64,000 nucleotides of DNA from Chitinophagaceae bacterium. Lineage in GTDB: Bacteria > Bacteroidota > Bacteroidia > Chitinophagales > Chitinophagaceae. Within the stretch, counting starts at the first letter, position 1; every line of letters begins with the position of its first letter. This document shows, one piece after another, positions 63,354 through 64,000 of this stretch. Position numbers and translations under genes: made by a program. The notes under the pieces are model-generated. The model had not been told where the DNA came from. It saw nothing but the letters and a program-made list of their open reading frames with translations, and made no database searches. The DNA lies in NCBI GenBank assembly GCA_016721085.1, contig JADKJI010000005.1:62001-126000 (forward strand). The letters are read 5' to 3'.

Positions 63354-63464
63354 GCCTAAAGCTTAAGGCCTAAAGCCTAAGGCTTAGTGTAGTAAACTGA
63401 ACTAATGTCCGGTCTCCGAATTAAGCTTTAGGCTTTAGGCCTTAGGCCCTAAGCCTTGGGCTTA
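63354..63464. repeat. inverted pair of GCYTAAR heptamer arrays
   Basis: A left array at 63354-63386 (GCCTAAA, GCTTAAG, GCCTAAA, GCCTAAG) and its inverted form at about 63421-63464 enclose 34 bases and fill the gap between bshA and the convergent EnvC-like gene. The pair could fold as a large stem and may end transcription from both sides. The right arm overlaps the EnvC-like stop codon. Confidence 0.75.
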
Positions 63465-64000
63465 TTTTCGCCTCAACCACGCCTCCGGATTCACCTCATG
63501 ATTTTCCTGCATAATCAGGAATTCGAGTTCTCCGTTGCCATCATTATTATTAGTTACTTTTCCTATTCGCTGGCCAACAGTTACTTTTTGACCTTTGCTA
63601 ACTGCAACATTGGCTAGGTTACCGTAGGTGGTAAAATATTTACCATGGCGAACCATAACAGTTGTGGTGCCATCAACATCAAAAATATAAACTACTTCCC
63701 CATCGAATACTGCTTTTACTTGTCCACCTTCATTGGTTTCTATTGTAAGTCCAGGGTTATTCCCTTTTACATTTTGTCCTTCGATGGAGTATAATCCAAA
63801 ATGTATTTTCACATTGGCATTTTCAACAGGCCAGGGAAGTTTTCCTTTATTCTTTTCAAAATCGGCTGATATGATAGCCCCTTCCGGTGTTGCTTCAAGT
63901 ACACTTTTTGCTCGGGTTGGTTTAACAGCTACAGGATTAGTGGCGTTGGTAGTAACAGGTGCTTTGGGGGCTGCTGCATCTGCCTTTTTTGCAGCAGCAT
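63462..64000 (-). CDS. EnvC-like murein hydrolase activator, 5 prime end outside window
   Basis: The frame is open to the right edge, so at least 179 residues are visible and the N-terminal coiled coil is missing. The visible part begins with an Ala/Thr/Pro-rich linker (AAAPKAPVTTNATNPVAVKP), then KNKGKLPWPVENANVKIHFGLYS and a LytM (M23) domain: PGLTIETNEGGQVKAVFDGEVVYIF, VMVRHGKYFTTYGNL, VSKGQKVTVGQRIGKV, GNGELEFLIM, NPEAWLRRK. The zinc-binding His of the HxH motif is replaced (ELEF instead of LHFE), so it is likely inactive and acts by activating an amidase during cell division, as EnvC does. Confidence 0.82.
   Translation of the reverse strand, partial: AAAKKADAAAPKAPVTTNATNPVAVKPTRAKSVLEATPEGAIISADFEKNKGKLPWPVENANVKIHFGLYSIEGQNVKGNNPGLTIETNEGGQVKAVFDGEVVYIFDVDGTTTVMVRHGKYFTTYGNLANVAVSKGQKVTVGQRIGKVTNNNDGNGELEFLIMQENHEVNPEAWLRRK

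Overview
The window looks like chromosomal DNA of a Bacteroidota bacterium, most probably of the family Chitinophagaceae (inferred from gene content; no marker was compared with a database). The signs are a SusC/SusD pair, a PorP/SprF protein and a C-terminal sorting domain of the type IX secretion system, a fused CcoN-CcoO cbb3 oxidase subunit, a GH109 oxidoreductase-type glycosidase, BshA, adenine deaminase and weak ribosome binding sites. Nearly all of it is protein coding. I saw no rRNA, tRNA, CRISPR array or transposase gene.

Layout. 1-8100: end of a START-like gene, a hypothetical gene, an LptF/LptG permease, two surface-protein genes broken by many frameshifts, a cation diffusion facilitator and an M20 dipeptidase. 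8270-10390: a thioredoxin-fold lipid/periplasmic-type protein and an S4 RNA-binding protein, separated by repeats. 10540-23500: a low-oxygen respiration block with an Hsp20-like protein, two small paralogues, a receiver-CRP fusion regulator, the cbb3 oxidase and its assembly genes (ccoI, ccoS, ccoNO, ccoQ, ccoP, ccoG, fixH, safE-like), then a PAS histidine kinase. 23560-29815: trmD, a DUF5916 protein, a methyltransferase, GH109 and a lipoprotein. 30269-38440: minus-strand cluster of two giant VPS10/BNR-repeat proteins and two LolA-like proteins. 38590-45630: adenine deaminase, a CRP-family regulator, a LiaF-like/DUF4288/LytS/LytTR operon and a PGM1-type ATP-grasp ligase. 45780-51450: a truncated amidohydrolase, an erythromycin-esterase-like gene, anmK, upp and porP/sprF. 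51790-58714: SusD, SusC, an SLC13 transporter and an alkyladenine glycosylase. 58800-64000: EI24, an RsmI-like methylase, a small membrane protein, an M28 peptidase, bshA and an EnvC-like gene cut by the window edge.

The most coherent system is the low-oxygen block. A receiver domain is fused straight to a CRP/FNR DNA-binding module that lacks the FNR iron-sulfur cysteines. Exact FNR-like palindromes CTGAT-N4-ATCAG lie before the Hsp20-like gene, in the regulator/ccoI divergent gap, and far away before the amidohydrolase. A kinase with a FixL-like PAS domain ends the block. This suggests a phospho-relay version of FixL/FixJ/FixK control.

The intergenic DNA is unusually rich in repeats: heptamer arrays (GCYTAAR) arranged as inverted pairs, three near-identical terminators, long hairpins with ACCGCAGAGACGC ends, an AAGTAATAAGTA family and AT-rich CAAATTTTC repeats that meet gene ends. 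Single-base frameshifts occur in at least five conserved genes, including the normally essential trmD, several of them in homopolymers. Uncorrected sequencing indels are therefore likely, and apparent pseudogenes here should be read with caution.
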